This document shows, one piece after another, positions 33,774 through 43,800 of a stretch of 64,000 nt of DNA; position 1 is the first letter of the stretch, and every line of letters starts with the position of its first letter. Under the pieces are notes generated by a model that saw only the letters and a list, made by a program, of their open reading frames with translations, had not been told where the DNA came from and ran no database searches. The stretch is from assembly GCA_947166625.1 (NCBI GenBank), contig CAMVEX010000009.1:19985-83984 (forward strand). Reading direction: 5' to 3'. Position numbers and translations under genes: made by a program. The stretch comes from an uncultured Clostridia bacterium. Its GTDB lineage: Bacteria; Bacillota; Clostridia; Oscillospirales; Acutalibacteraceae.

Positions 33774-34751
33774 ATGGAACTTAAAATCAAAGAAATTCCC
33801 GTAAGCGAAGTCGGCTATGCCGAAAAAATGAAAGATCAGATCGAGCCGTTTCTCGAAAAAATCAGAAAGGAAGATTTTTTCAGAGGTCATGACGGCAAGG
33901 ATATTCATTTTGAAAAGTACCTTATCCCCGACGCTCTCGCAAGCGTAACTATAGTCCACGGTTTTACCGAAAGCGCCGAAAAATTCCGCGAAATGGTTTT
34001 CAATTTTATAGTTATGGGCTTTAATGTGTTCATTTACGATCAGCGCGGACACGGTAAAAGCTTCCGTTACGCTCCCGATCCCCAGACAGTTTCCATAGTC
34101 AGATTTGATGAATATGTTGAAGATCTCGATATATTCGTTCACTCTGTCGTCAAGCCCGATTCGGCAGGCCTTCCGCTTTATCTTTATTCTCATTCGATGG
34201 GCGGAGCCGTCTCGATTCAATATCTCCAGACTCATCCCGGCGTTTTTGACAAAGCCGTTTTGTCTGCGCCGATGGTTCTTTGCAGGACCGCCGGTCTGCC
34301 TCAGGGCCTTGCTCTGGCTATCGCCCGTGTATTCTGCGCAATAGGCAAGGGCCACGATACCGTTATGGGCTTCCACGGCTTTGACCCGAATAAAACCTAT
34401 GTTGACAGCAATATGACAAGCAAGGCCAGATTCAATTATTACCATGATAAGAAAAAAGCGCATAAAGAATATCAGACCGCCAACGCTTCTTACAGATGGC
34501 TCAAAGAGGCCGTGACCGTTGCCAAAAAGAATCTTGATCCCGCAAGATGTGCAAATATCAAAATTCCCGTTTTGCTCTGTCAGCCCGAGGAGGACGGATC
34601 TGTAGTGAGCGAAAAAGAGGATGAATTCATCGCGCTCATTCCCGACGGAAAGCTTGTCAGATTCCCGGCAAGCCGCCACGAAATCTACGGCTCAGGCGAC
34701 GCGACGGTGCTTGAATATCTCAAAACAATAGAAAGTTTTTATAAAGCATAA
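33774..34751 (+). CDS. alpha/beta hydrolase, lysophospholipase/monoglyceride lipase type
   Basis: 325 residues from ATG 33774 after TCGGAGGT. TIVHGFTESAEKFREM, FIYDQRGHGKSFRYA and the nucleophile LYSHSMGGAVSIQYLQ (Ser near residue 140) match the PldB/monoglyceride lipase class; SRHEIYGSGD near the end supplies the catalytic His. No signal peptide. It would hydrolyse lysophospholipids or monoacylglycerols inside the cell. It is on the same strand as its neighbours but 42 bases after the aminotransferase gene. Confidence 0.9.
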   Translation: MELKIKEIPVSEVGYAEKMKDQIEPFLEKIRKEDFFRGHDGKDIHFEKYLIPDALASVTIVHGFTESAEKFREMVFNFIVMGFNVFIYDQRGHGKSFRYAPDPQTVSIVRFDEYVEDLDIFVHSVVKPDSAGLPLYLYSHSMGGAVSIQYLQTHPGVFDKAVLSAPMVLCRTAGLPQGLALAIARVFCAIGKGHDTVMGFHGFDPNKTYVDSNMTSKARFNYYHDKKKAHKEYQTANASYRWLKEAVTVAKKNLDPARCANIKIPVLLCQPEEDGSVVSEKEDEFIALIPDGKLVRFPASRHEIYGSGDATVLEYLKTIESFYKA

Positions 34752-34822
34752 CAATTTAATATTTTTACATTGTCAAAATTTTGCGCCTCATCCGTTTTCG
34801 GAGAGACAGCAAGGAGGATATT

Positions 34823-35395
34823 ATGTCAAAAAAAACAAAGCAACTTGTAATGATGGGCCTGCTCACTGCGATCGTATTCGTGTTTCAGTTTGTCAGTATG
34901 TCCATCAGAACGGCAACCTTTTCGATCACGCTTTCACTTGTGCCGATAGTAGTCGGTGCGGCGCTGTACGGCAAGTGGGCGGGCGCATGGCTCGGCTTGA
35001 TTTTCGGAGTCGCAGTGCTTATGACGGGCGACGCAAACGCCTTCCTGGCGGTCAATGTTCCCGGCACGATAATCACCGTGATTCTCAAAGGCGTTCTCGC
35101 GGGCTTCTCTTCCGGCGTTGTCTATGAACTGCTCAAAAAGAAAAACGACACCGTCGCGACCTACGCTTCAGGAGTGCTCACGCCGATAGTCAATACCGGT
35201 GTATTCATTATCGGATGCCTTGTGTTCTTTATGCCTACCATCAGAGAATGGGCGGGCGGAGCGAATGCAGTGAAATTCATTTTTGTCGGATTGATAGGCT
35301 TCAATTTCTTTATTGAACTTGCCGTGAATCTCATTCTCAGCCCGTCAGTCGCAAAGATCATCAAAATTGCCAGAAAAGAAAAAATCAATTCATAA
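34823..35395 (+). CDS. ECF transporter S component, probably pantothenate
   Basis: 190 residues from ATG 34823, preceded by AAGGAGG. Six hydrophobic segments with LVPIVVGAALYGKWAGAWLG and NVPGTIITVILKGVLAG, typical of S components. The next gene, 14 bases away, is the type III pantothenate kinase, the first enzyme of CoA synthesis from pantothenate, which suggests a PanT-type substrate. The energising EcfA/A'/T module is not in the window. Confidence 0.85.
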   Translation: MSKKTKQLVMMGLLTAIVFVFQFVSMSIRTATFSITLSLVPIVVGAALYGKWAGAWLGLIFGVAVLMTGDANAFLAVNVPGTIITVILKGVLAGFSSGVVYELLKKKNDTVATYASGVLTPIVNTGVFIIGCLVFFMPTIREWAGGANAVKFIFVGLIGFNFFIELAVNLILSPSVAKIIKIARKEKINS

Positions 35396-35409
35396 ATGAG
35401 GTGAGATCG

Positions 35410-36174
35410 ATGCTGCTTGCTCTCGATATCGGCAACACAAATATTGTAGCCGGATGTATAGGCGATGAGGGAATACTGTTTTCCGAAAGGATCAAGACCG
35501 ATACCTCAAAGACGGATCTTGAGTATGTGGTGCTGTTTGACGCGCTTCTTGACCTTCATGATGTGAATAAAGAAGAGGTAGAGGGGATCGCCGTTTCGTC
35601 GGTCGTCCCTCAGGTCAATACCGTAATAACCGCCGCCGTAAAAAAAATGTTCGGCAAAGCACCGATGTTTGTGGGTCCCGGCATTAAAACCGGCATAAAT
35701 ATCGCCATTGACGATCCATCGACCGCCGGCTCCGATTTAATAGTCGATGCCGTAGCGGGTCTGAACGATTACGGTGCGCCGCTCATCATGATCGATATGG
35801 GCACCGCCACTACGGTTTTTGTCATAGATGAAAACAGGAATTTCATCGGCGGAGCGATAATGCCCGGCGTGGGCGCCACCATGGATTCGCTTGTGAATAA
35901 GACCTCGCAGCTGCCGAGGATTTCTCTTGAGGCTCCCAAAAAAGTAATAGGACGAAATACCGTTGACAGTATGAAAAGCGGCATAATTCTCGGTCAGGTT
36001 TCGGCTCTTGACGGTATGATCGAGAGAATTTGGAATGAACTCGGCTACGAAACAAAGGTCGTTGCTACGGGAGGGCTCGCTCCTGCAATGATCCCGAACT
36101 GCAAGCACGATGTTATTATCGACAGCGATATGATCCTGAAAGGGCTTAAGATCATTTACGAAAAAAATAAATAA
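35410..36174 (+). CDS. coaX: type III pantothenate kinase
   Basis: 254 residues from ATG 35410, with GAGGTGA six bases upstream; GTG 35401 is the alternative start. LALDIGNTNIVAG, GPGIKTGINI, IDMGTATTVFVID and GGAIMPGV are the ASKHA-fold signatures of CoaX. It phosphorylates pantothenate with ATP and a monovalent cation and is not inhibited by CoA. Cytosolic. It is coupled to an ECF S component and ends at a terminator. Confidence 0.96.
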   Translation: MLLALDIGNTNIVAGCIGDEGILFSERIKTDTSKTDLEYVVLFDALLDLHDVNKEEVEGIAVSSVVPQVNTVITAAVKKMFGKAPMFVGPGIKTGINIAIDDPSTAGSDLIVDAVAGLNDYGAPLIMIDMGTATTVFVIDENRNFIGGAIMPGVGATMDSLVNKTSQLPRISLEAPKKVIGRNTVDSMKSGIILGQVSALDGMIERIWNELGYETKVVATGGLAPAMIPNCKHDVIIDSDMILKGLKIIYEKNK

Positions 36175-36192
36175 TTATATTGTGCGATAAAA

Positions 36193-36220
36193 AGCGGAAC
36201 CTGTTTTTGCAGGTTCCGCT
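36193..36220. terminator. terminator between coaX and a convergent gene
   Basis: AGCGGAACCTG (36193-36203) pairs perfectly with CAGGTTCCGCT (36210-36220); GAATATTTTATTT follows. Confidence 0.85.
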
Positions 36221-36227
36221 GAATATT

Positions 36228-37136
36228 TTATTTACCGATATTATAAAGTGCCGAGGTGTCGCAGGATTTGTTTGCGACATACCAGCTGTGACCGATCCTT
36301 ACAACGGTTATTTCGATCCCGTTCGTCAGCGGTCTTGCATCTTCGCTTACGGAATTTCCGCTGACGGTTAAATTGACTTTTACGGTTTTTGCCTCCGCTA
36401 TCTCGGCGTCGATCCCGTATTCGGATATATCCGGGATTTCGGCATCTTCCGATGAAACCGCTTCCGATTTTATTTCATAGTCTTTGCCGAATGCGGTCTG
36501 ATAACTGCCGGTAACGGCTTTTTTGAGCTGCACTCCGGTGTTTTTGTCAAATTCATCCTCGCATCCGGTCAGACTTTCGCCGTATTTTAAAAGATTGGCT
36601 TCAAACGCCTTGAAAAATGCCTCGTCATCAAAATAATCGTCGCCGAATATTTCTTTTCTTACCTTTTTGAGCTCCGAAATATAGGATTTGAATATCAGAT
36701 CGTAATTGTCAAACCCTTTGTTTTCGGTGATGAGCCTTACGAATTCGGGATACATTTTATCCGTTACCTTGCCCTGAAGGGTGCCGTCGTCATTGAGGGT
36801 GTTTTCACCTTTTAATGATTTGTCGTTAAGTCCTTTAAGCCCTTTGGTCGATTCACCCGGCTTATAGTTTTCGTAAATTTCGGGATAAATGTAATTCTCT
36901 CTGATAAAATCTCCGAATTTTTTATCATAGCTCAAAAGGCTGTTTTTATAGGCGTTATATCCGTCGCCGTTTTGAACTATCGTATCAACATATAGCTGAG
37001 CCGTTTTTTCGGGGCTGAGAGCGGTATATCTGGAAGTGTATGCATAAAGCGTCAGTGCGATAAGTGCGGCGGCAACGATGACTACGGCAAAAATACCGTA
37101 AAGCTTGTAATTGAATTCTTTTTTATTATTTGCCAT
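36228..37136 (-). CDS. membrane-anchored extracytoplasmic protein of unknown function
   Basis: 302 residues. A charged N-terminus is followed by one transmembrane helix (GIFAVVIVAAALIALTLYAY, residues 14-33); the rest (residues 36-302) is soluble, acidic and probably outside. I see no known domain; a Cys in TGCEDEF and one in SCDTSAL could form a disulfide. It starts two bases after the stop of a GPH-type sugar symporter gene, so translation is coupled. It could be an accessory or sensor subunit of that transporter (inference). Confidence 0.75.
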   Translation of the reverse strand: MANNKKEFNYKLYGIFAVVIVAAALIALTLYAYTSRYTALSPEKTAQLYVDTIVQNGDGYNAYKNSLLSYDKKFGDFIRENYIYPEIYENYKPGESTKGLKGLNDKSLKGENTLNDDGTLQGKVTDKMYPEFVRLITENKGFDNYDLIFKSYISELKKVRKEIFGDDYFDDEAFFKAFEANLLKYGESLTGCEDEFDKNTGVQLKKAVTGSYQTAFGKDYEIKSEAVSSEDAEIPDISEYGIDAEIAEAKTVKVNLTVSGNSVSEDARPLTNGIEITVVRIGHSWYVANKSCDTSALYNIGK

Positions 37137-37138
37137 CG

Positions 37139-38632
37139 TTAAACCTCCTCGCCAGTCTGAATTGCGCCTTCGGGCTCCGCATTTTCTGCGGCTGCTCTGC
37201 GCTCCATCAGCTCTTTTGTGATTCTTTCCTTCTTTTCGCCAACCATATCATAGAAGAGGATCGGCAGCCCCTGGAAGATTACGAATATCGCGGGGATGAT
37301 AGTGTATATCATGAGAAATTTATTGAGCGTAGCGTCGCTCTGAGCGGCGTATGCTACATTCGCGTCTGTAGATACAAGGTATCCTGACCAGGTGTAAAGC
37401 AGCCACGGACCGAGCGCTTTTGTGAATGCGGAAGCGATTTTTGCAAAAAGGCCGTAACCCGCGTATGCCGTTCCTTCCTGGCGCTTTCCGGTTTTCCATT
37501 CTATTTCGTCAACGCAATCCGCGATCATTATATTGGGAGTAACGTTGGTGTTGCCGTGCTGGATACCGCAGAAGAAATTGAGGATAAGGAAGGGGATTAT
37601 AAGAGCGCTTCTGAATCCGATCCCGGTAGCTACAAAATAAAGAATGGCAAGAGAAGTCGCTCCGTAAACGCAGAATATTATGAAAGTCTGCTTTGTGCTG
37701 AATTTCTTCAAAACGAAGTTAACGAGCAGAGTGCCTACCGCCGTGCCTATTCCCATCGGGAGAAGGAGGGCGAGCTTCAGATCCTTCGAGCCGAGCAGAT
37801 AAATTGCAATATAAAGCGAGACTGTGCCGTAAACGCCTCTGCCGAATCCGGTGAGCTTTGTGAGCGAAACCATGAGCAGATTTTTATTTGTGAAAACGAC
37901 CTTTACGGCGTCTTTTAGCGATACTTTTTCTCTCGTGAAAGGAACTCTCTCTTTGTTATTCACAAAGAATATCATTACAAAAATGATAAATCCGAGCGCG
38001 CAGACCGCGGTTGAAATTATCAGGTCAAGACCCTGAGCCTCGGCATTCTTAAACTGCTGCTGACCCATAATGCTTTTCATAATAAGACCGACCGCCATTA
38101 CAACTACCATGCCACCCGATTGACCGACGCTCTTCATAAATGAAGCGATCGAAATTGCACTTGATCTCTCCGAAGGCTCGGGTGAGCAGAGCGCTCCGAA
38201 GCATTCCGCAGGTCTTTCCACGGCGCAGCCGATGGCTGTATAGAGCGAATAAACAATATACATCCATATTATCGCGAGGGTCTGATTATTTGTGTTCGGC
38301 GCCACAAAAATAAGCATTGCGATTATTGCCATAGGGATCGAGCCGAAGCCTATCCAGGGCTTTACCTTGCCGAGCTTTGTCCTCGTATTATCTATCAAAA
38401 AGCCGGTGATAAGCTCGATTACGGCTCCGATAATGCCCGCGGCGAGAAATACCGTTGATATGCTGCTGGATATAGCCGCGCTGTCAAAGCCCTTGCCTTT
38501 GAATGCAAAATCCGCAAAGAATGTCTGCGTATAATCGGGCATCCATCCGGTCAGCAGCGCCACGCCGAAAAGCCCGATTCCGAATGTGAATATTTCGGAT
38601 TTTTTCATGAATTTTTTCTTTTCGTTTTCCAA
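37139..38632 (-). CDS. MFS sugar transporter, GPH family
   Basis: 497 residues with about twelve membrane segments. ELITGFLIDNTRTKLGKVKP is the GPH (glycoside-pentoside-hexuronide:cation symporter) signature in the loop after helix 2, and PNIMIADCVDEIEWKTGKRQ is the conserved loop before helix 11. Such carriers import glycosides with Na+ or H+. It has a long acidic C-terminus. It is followed by an unknown membrane-anchored protein and is divergent from a second GPH symporter. The sugar is not deducible. Confidence 0.9.
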   Translation of the reverse strand: MENEKKKFMKKSEIFTFGIGLFGVALLTGWMPDYTQTFFADFAFKGKGFDSAAISSSISTVFLAAGIIGAVIELITGFLIDNTRTKLGKVKPWIGFGSIPMAIIAMLIFVAPNTNNQTLAIIWMYIVYSLYTAIGCAVERPAECFGALCSPEPSERSSAISIASFMKSVGQSGGMVVVMAVGLIMKSIMGQQQFKNAEAQGLDLIISTAVCALGFIIFVMIFFVNNKERVPFTREKVSLKDAVKVVFTNKNLLMVSLTKLTGFGRGVYGTVSLYIAIYLLGSKDLKLALLLPMGIGTAVGTLLVNFVLKKFSTKQTFIIFCVYGATSLAILYFVATGIGFRSALIIPFLILNFFCGIQHGNTNVTPNIMIADCVDEIEWKTGKRQEGTAYAGYGLFAKIASAFTKALGPWLLYTWSGYLVSTDANVAYAAQSDATLNKFLMIYTIIPAIFVIFQGLPILFYDMVGEKKERITKELMERRAAAENAEPEGAIQTGEEV

Positions 38633-38672
38633 ATTTTTTCTCCTTTCAATGAGGCGAAATACTTTATTTTGA

Positions 38673-38701
38673 ATTATATATCATATTTTTCCGAAAAACA
38701 A
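38673..38701 (-). promoter_or_regulatory. promoter of the 38632 symporter operon
   Basis: Minus-strand TTGTTT (38696-38701) and TATAAT (38673-38678), 17-bp spacer. Confidence 0.5.
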
Positions 38702-38803
38702 TAGTGATTTATATCCTTTTTATCGTTCTCGGCTGTTCTGAGCGCTTTCTTTAAATCATTAAATCAACCAAATCGAGGGTGGATTTATTATGATTTATTA
38801 CTA

Positions 38804-38832
38804 TTGAAATCCTCGGGCATTTATTGTAAAAT
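38804..38832 (+). promoter_or_regulatory. promoter of the 38894 symporter gene
   Basis: TTGAAA (38804-38809) and TAAAAT (38827-38832), 17-bp spacer. Confidence 0.6.
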
Positions 38833-38893
38833 GACAAAGATATAGTATTCGGAGCAATCCGCCGTATCGCAAATATTTTTTAGGAGGGGTTAT

Positions 38894-40462
38894 ATGGGTA
38901 ATTCAACTCGTAACCCAAATGCAAAAACTTATACTCAAGGCGAGCTGACCGGTTATCTTATCGGCCTTGCCGGGCAAAACATTATTTATAATATTATAAG
39001 CAGCGGGCTTATGTATTATTTCCAGAGCGTTATTTTCCTGCCTGCGATGGCTTATAGTATGATAGTTGCCATTGCCCGTGTGTGGGATGCTGTCAATGAC
39101 CCTATGATGGGTACCATTGTTGATAAGACTCATACAAAATGGGGCAAATGCAAGCCTTATCTGCTCTTTGTTCCCGCCATCATCTGCATCTGCACTATTC
39201 TTCCTTTTATCAACAGGCAGTATTCAACCGCGCTTCCCATGTGGGAGAAGATCCTTGTTGTCGGTTGGGCAGGGTTTTCGTATATTCTCTGGGGTATGAG
39301 CTATACTGCCGGTGATATCCCCATCTGGGGCGTAACCTCTCTTATGACAGAGGATGCCAAAGACCGTGCAAAGGCTCTCGCGCTCGCGAGGATAGTTGCC
39401 AATGTCGGCGTTATCGGCATGGCAGTTCAGTTCCTTGCTCCCTCTTTCAAGGGAATGTTTATTGATAAAGGTCACAATGACGCGACCGCTCTCCAGTATT
39501 CGATGATTCTTCTCGCGGTCATTGTCACCGTATTTGCCACGCTCCTTTTCCAGGTAGCGGGTTTTGCCGTAAAAGAAAAGGTAAAGCAGCCGTCCGAAAA
39601 GAAGCCTTCTATCAAAGAAAACTTCAGGACCATGTGGCAGTGCAAGCCGTTCCGTCAGCTTCTTGTTTCCGGTATCATCAGAAGCCCGATTCAGCTTCTT
39701 TCAACAGTTGCTCTCACCCTCGTTATGTATTTCTTCTTTGATAATGATCCGGGCAGAGCGCTCTCGACCGATAACGGTCTTAACATTCAGCTGATTTTGA
39801 AGGTCCTTATCATAGGCCTCGGTATTTTCGGCGGTATGATAGTTGCGTCTGCATTTACACCGTCTCTTGCCAGAAAGTTTGAGAAAAAGTCGCTTTATAA
39901 TTTCTATTCGATCATAGGCGCTGTTCCCTTCGGACTTATATTTGTGTTCTATCTTATCGCCGGCGTAAAAATCAGGGATGAATTCATCTGGGCGGTAATT
40001 ATGGGTATCACCTTCTTCGCCGCTTCCTGGGCGATGGGCGGCCTCAATGTGCTTCAGTCCATTATGATAGCCGATTGCGTTGACTATGAAGAATATCACA
40101 ACAATAACCGTCCCGACGGTATATTCTTCTCCGGCCAGAGCTTCATCACAAAGCTCGGCGCAGGTATTTCAACGGTGATCTCCGGCGTTATATTCTCGAT
40201 TGTACACTGGAGCTCCGATGTTATCGCCGACACCAATGCCGCTCTTGCGCAGGGCGGAGCAAGCTTCGCGGTTGATTATGAGAAGTTTGCCGCGACGATG
40301 TTCTTTATTGTAGCTATTCCTCCGATGATAGGTCTTGTTCTTTCCGCTATCCCGACCATGAAATACGCTTTGCCCAACGATGAGCATAAGAGGATCCTTG
40401 CCTCTCTTATCGAGAAGCGCCACGGCTCTCAGGCGGAAGAATCCGAAGAGGAAGTCAAATAA
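38894..40462 (+). CDS. MFS sugar transporter, GPH family
   Basis: 522 residues, about twelve membrane segments. NDPMMGTIVDKTHTKWGKCK is the GPH signature and SIMIADCVDYEEYHNNNRPD the conserved late loop. It starts after TAGGAGGGG. It probably imports a glycoside or oligosaccharide by cation symport, feeding cytosolic glycosidases such as the GH3, GH36 and GH106-like enzymes in this window. The opposite symporter shares only family-level similarity. A terminator follows. Confidence 0.92.
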   Translation: MGNSTRNPNAKTYTQGELTGYLIGLAGQNIIYNIISSGLMYYFQSVIFLPAMAYSMIVAIARVWDAVNDPMMGTIVDKTHTKWGKCKPYLLFVPAIICICTILPFINRQYSTALPMWEKILVVGWAGFSYILWGMSYTAGDIPIWGVTSLMTEDAKDRAKALALARIVANVGVIGMAVQFLAPSFKGMFIDKGHNDATALQYSMILLAVIVTVFATLLFQVAGFAVKEKVKQPSEKKPSIKENFRTMWQCKPFRQLLVSGIIRSPIQLLSTVALTLVMYFFFDNDPGRALSTDNGLNIQLILKVLIIGLGIFGGMIVASAFTPSLARKFEKKSLYNFYSIIGAVPFGLIFVFYLIAGVKIRDEFIWAVIMGITFFAASWAMGGLNVLQSIMIADCVDYEEYHNNNRPDGIFFSGQSFITKLGAGISTVISGVIFSIVHWSSDVIADTNAALAQGGASFAVDYEKFAATMFFIVAIPPMIGLVLSAIPTMKYALPNDEHKRILASLIEKRHGSQAEESEEEVK

Positions 40463-40473
40463 ATAATCATTAT

Positions 40474-40501
40474 CCGGAGGTCTGCATTTGCGGATCTCCG
40501 G
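40474..40501 (+). terminator. terminator after the GPH symporter gene
   Basis: CCGGAG (40474-40479) pairs with CTCCGG (40496-40501) with inner TC/GA pairs, followed by CTCGCTTTTT. Confidence 0.7.
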
Positions 40502-40595
40502 CTCGCTTTTTGAGAAATAATTTTGAAAAATCGTTTGATTGTATTGATTATAAGCACCGAATATGATATTAACAGAAAATAATTTCAAAAAAATG

Positions 40596-40624
40596 TTGAT
40601 TTTTTAATTCGGTTGTGATAATAT
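40596..40624 (+). promoter_or_regulatory. promoter of tRNA-Arg
   Basis: TTGATT (40596-40601) and TAATAT (40619-40624), 17-bp spacer; about 24 bases before the tRNA. Confidence 0.65.
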
Positions 40625-40648
40625 TATGTGCGTTCGGAATACCGACCT

Positions 40649-40725
40649 GCGCTGTTAGCTCAGCTGGATAGAGTGCTTGGCTACGAACCAAGAGGTCAGG
40701 GGTTCGAGTCCCTTACAGCGCGCCA
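40649..40725 (+). tRNA. tRNA-Arg (anticodon ACG)
   Basis: A 77-nt cloverleaf: acceptor GCGCTGT/ACAGCGC, D arm with AGCTGGATA, anticodon stem CTTGG/CCAAG around CTACGAA (anticodon ACG, read as ICG after deamination), T arm with GTTCGAGTC, discriminator G and an encoded CCA. It reads CGU, CGC and CGA Arg codons. Confidence 0.97.
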
Positions 40726-40729
40726 TTAA

Positions 40730-40758
40730 AAACCCGCCGTGATAACGGCGGGTTTTTG
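40730..40758 (+). terminator. terminator after tRNA-Arg
   Basis: AAACCCGCCGT (40730-40740) pairs with ACGGCGGGTTT (40745-40755), loop GATA, then T-run. Confidence 0.9.
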
Positions 40759-40827
40759 CGTATGTTTTTCCCGGAGTTTCGGGATCGGTTTTGTAAACAC
40801 GAAAATCTATAATTTTATATTTACGCT

Positions 40828-43800
40828 TTAAGTACGGTCGCTTTCCTGATTTTGCTTCTTAAATCTTGTGATTATTTTTTCGGCGCAATCTTTGCATACG
40901 GTTATGCTCTGCCGTTTTCCGCTTTTTTCTGCGACTATGAAATAAAGCTGCGAAGTGTCGGATTTACATTTTGCGCATTGCCCCGGCCGGCCCGTCGGCT
41001 TGCAGGCATATTTCATGAGCGTTTCCGGCTTTTTCTCCGCCGTTTCAGCCCCTTTTGCCGAATTTGCCGGCTGAATAGGCGGCGAGGGAGGCGCCGTGTA
41101 TGCGTTTTCGTTTTGAACAGGCTCGTAACCGGCGTTTTCGTATTCGGGAATTATCCTTTGCCCGGTTTCAGCGGCTTTTTTGCTTTTGCGTTTCTTGATT
41201 ATGATAACCGCTGTCACCGCGGCTATTGCCGCTGCTGCAGCGACGGCGATGATGATATATAGTGCCGTTTTATTATTTTTCTTTTCACCCACGGAATCAT
41301 TTTTAACGCTGTCTTCGGTTTTATCGGCGTTAATGATTTCTCCGGTTTCTCCGTCCTTAAGCACTGTATCGGTTGATTTTATATTGCCGCCCCATTCGGT
41401 GAGAATTGTTTTATCCTTGTGCACCTCAACATTCTTGAAATCGACGCTGTCTGTAACATTTCTCGAATTTGAATCGAAATTACGCATCAGCAGGGTCATT
41501 TCGCCCTCATCTGTGCCTGTTATCTGAACATTTGTATGCTCTGTATCGGGTACGATTACGATCTTGTGATCCTGATTGATGATTATAAATACATTTTCAT
41601 CCTTTTGCGTAATTTTGTTGTCGATTACCTCGGCTATAACTTTACCGTTGTCATCTGTGAGCTTGACATCCACGGGGCACAAAAATCCGAATATTTTTCC
41701 GTTCCATTTTAACGGATTGGGGATATTTGTTTTCATCGCAAAATAATCTTTTAATTCGCTTTCGGGTCTTTTTTGCCTTAAATATTTCAGATAATTATTT
41801 TGCTCATGACTGCTTAATTTAATGCTGTTATATTTCATATCCGACCAATCGTGACAAAACCATAAGCTCTTTCCGTATTTGCCCCATTGATTTATAGCGA
41901 TAATTATTCCCAAATCACCTAAATAACCCGGGACCATAGAAACTATATCCTGATTACATGAAATGTTGAAAATGTTATCGTGAGCTCCATTCAGATTCCA
42001 ATATACACCCGTATCAACTGCTACATCTGGGCAGGCAAAATTATAGTTATACAGGTTTGATTTTTTAACTCCCAATTTACAAGAGACTATGTTTCCGACT
42101 GCCGCGCCTCTGCTGTGGCCGGTAACCGCAAAAATCGCTTCACTCTTTTTAATGTTATTTGTTGAAAGAAATGAATTCAATCCCTTAATCAGATAATCGG
42201 CAGCCTGTTCAAAACCGTGATGATAGCCCGTTGCACTGAGTTGAGTGATGAAACCGAGATCCAAATCACTCAACCATTCCCCGGAAGGGCCGAGATAATC
42301 TCCGTTTCTTAAAGGATCTCCGTTTGTACCGGCAATATCAATAAGTACAAGTGTTTTGCCGTTGCTCATTGCTTTGGCACCTAAGCCATATCTGATTTTA
42401 TTTTCAAGCATTTTGACTTCATTAGATTCTATATATGTTTCATGTGAAGTATTAATTTGGGTAAACTCCAATGTTTCAAACATATCTTTTACCGTATCTT
42501 CGCTGTATGCCGCATACGCTATTGACATCAGAATATATGCAAGCTCGGGATCGTATTTTGTCGAATCGGCTTTACTGATGTAATAGTCAAGGTTATGTTC
42601 AAAGGTGTCGCTTGTGCCGTCTGTGTATTTTATTGTGTAATTATTACTGTCGGAAACATCTTTCGAAAAATTTAAACTCTCATTAAAGTTTATGTTTTTA
42701 CCATGTTTGTACAAAGACCAATATTTTTTTCCGTCAATTGTTTTATACTTTAATATGGCGCGGTTGCCTTTAACATAATATGTCGCTGGATCAGGAACAT
42801 CTCCCAAAGCATATGTATATTCTACTCCATAGTATTCGCCTAATTTTTTAATACTATCTATAATGATTTCGCAGTAACCTGGGCCTCCAATACCACTAGT
42901 TGTCTCACAATAGTAGTTACCACTATGGTAATAAAAACAAGCTAAATCTTTTTTTTGCAAATTTGTACCAAATGCTTTCTCTCCGTTTTTTCTCATCGAA
43001 TCTATATCATTGTCGTTGCAATTAAAAAGATTTTTGGCAATCCAATCGACTCGGGAAGCTTTTGTCTTTGTATAACTCTTGTACATTTGCTTGGGATCTT
43101 TAGTATAGTTGTTGTCCGTTTTCCAGTATTCAGTTCTGTTATCAGCATCAAAATTGTTGCTGTCATAGAAAAAACTGTATCCACCATAGTATAATAAACA
43201 AGCAAGCAATGTTGAGTTCGAAGCATTATTGCAATCATAATTTCTGCTCATTGTCATACCGTCTGTTGCCGGGGATCCATTCGCAAAACTATCGGAATAA
43301 GTACACAAGAAATGGTGTAGAAAACTTTCTAATTCCTTCTGCTGATTTGATGTTAATATTGAATAGGATATTTCTGAACTATCACTAACTGTATAACCGT
43401 ATTTTTTACAAAAAGATGCCCAACCCATAGAACTGATTTCAGATAATGTAAAAAAGTTTAAATTTTTTATATTGGTGTTGCCACTATAGAATTCATTTAA
43501 TGCATTGTCCGGGTCGATACCTCCCGCTTTACAAAATGCATTATAGAGTTTTATATTTTCAGTCTTATCTGTAATTCTTATTGAATATTCCGTTTCGCCA
43601 TCGTTTTCCGGTCTGTCTGTTCCTTCAACCAACAACTCTTCTTTTAATTTGCCATTAGTTCCAATCGAAACATATCTAATATTGTATCCTCCGGTATGAG
43701 CGAACGATAAAAATAATCCGTTAAACTCGGTTCCGGTTATGTAATCAACGCCATAAGTCGTGAATGAACCGATATACTGAACAACATCGTTCTTACACAT

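Noticed and set aside
33651..34679. 342-codon minus-strand frame
   Set aside because: Antisense shadow of the alpha/beta hydrolase gene, which has motifs and a ribosome site.
36180..36371. 63-codon plus-strand frame after coaX
   Set aside because: It contains the terminator stem and overlaps the convergent gene.
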